A stretch of DNA of 6,672 nt from NCBI GenBank assembly GCA_023418095.1, contig JAEZDL010000226.1, positions 1 to 6,672 on the forward strand, written 5' to 3'. Under the pieces are notes generated by a model. The model saw nothing but the letters and a program-made list of their open reading frames with translations. It was not told the DNA's origin and ran no database searches. The position numbers and the translations under genes were made by a program. Below are positions 6,552 through 6,672 of the stretch, one piece after another. This DNA is from Bacteroidota bacterium (GTDB taxonomy: Bacteria > Bacteroidota > Bacteroidia > Flavobacteriales_F > PHOS-HE28). Positions within the stretch are counted from its first letter, which is position 1, and each line of letters starts with the position of its first letter.

Positions 6552-6672
6552 ATGAGCAAGATCATCGGGATCGACCTGGGAACGACCAACAGCTGCGTAG
6601 CCGTGATGGAGGGCAACGAGCCGGTGGTGATCCCCAACAGCGAAGGCAAGCGCACCACGCCCAGCGTAGTGG
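6552..6672 (+). CDS. dnaK: Chaperone DnaK (Hsp70), N-terminal 40 residues
   Basis: The frame starts at ATG 6552 and runs off the right edge after 40 complete codons. MSKIIGIDLGTTNSCVAVME is the signature opening of bacterial DnaK: the IDLGTTNS phosphate-1 loop binds ATP in the actin-like nucleotide-binding domain, and NSEGKRTTPSVV at 29-40 is the conserved continuation. DnaK is the cytoplasmic ATP-dependent Hsp70 that folds and rescues proteins with DnaJ and GrpE. A purine-rich stretch (AAGAAAAGAGA) precedes the ATG and serves as a weak ribosome site. Codons are mostly C- or G-ending (AAC, AAG, ATC, GGC), as expected for a highly expressed gene. No CIRCE element (TTAGCACTC/GAGTGCTAA) is upstream, so HrcA control of the known kind is not supported. 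Confidence 0.97.
   Translation, partial: MSKIIGIDLGTTNSCVAVMEGNEPVVIPNSEGKRTTPSVV

Overview
The window looks like a GC-rich member of the Bacteroidota, probably of Flavobacteriales type. A long secreted protein carries a type IX secretion (T9SS) C-terminal sorting domain. A short lipoprotein gene sits just behind a TAnnTTTG promoter box, the Bacteroidota housekeeping -7 element. Shine-Dalgarno sites are absent or weak. Taxonomy below phylum is inference.

Layout, left to right. Bases 1-514 (minus) hold the N-terminal 171 residues of a secreted choice-of-anchor B / LVIVD-repeat protein that runs off the left edge. After a 168-base divergent spacer, 683-3463 (plus) encodes a 926-residue secreted modular protein: signal peptide, FG-GAP/VCBS-type calcium-binding repeats, six Cys-paired Ig-like modules and a T9SS type A tail. 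It converges on a two-gene minus-strand operon, and the two facing genes share the palindrome CTAG as their stop codons. In that operon a ring-cleaving (glyoxalase-fold) dioxygenase at 5036-4080 is followed, with a one-base TGATG overlap, by an alpha/beta hydrolase at 4080-3460. The pair resembles the quinone/hydroquinone-detoxifying MhqO/MhqD proteins of Firmicutes.

Bases 5037-5328 are a divergent spacer. It holds a dense cluster of palindromes that looks like a dispersed repeat element, and then the promoter of a lipoprotein gene (5329-6384, plus; function unknown, DUF4249-like in layout). A strong intrinsic terminator at 6422-6449 closes that gene. The next gene is dnaK (start 6552, cut by the right edge). 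Its upstream region has no exact TAnnTTTG box but carries a sigma-54-like TGGCAC-N5-TTGAC motif and TGTCA/TGACA half-sites.

The genes are envelope/secretion, detoxification and chaperone functions in ordinary chromosomal arrangement. I see no phage, IS, CRISPR or defence system. The points most worth following are the palindromic repeat element, the possible alternative-sigma control of dnaK, the mhqO/mhqD-like cassette, and the extreme density of GATC throughout.
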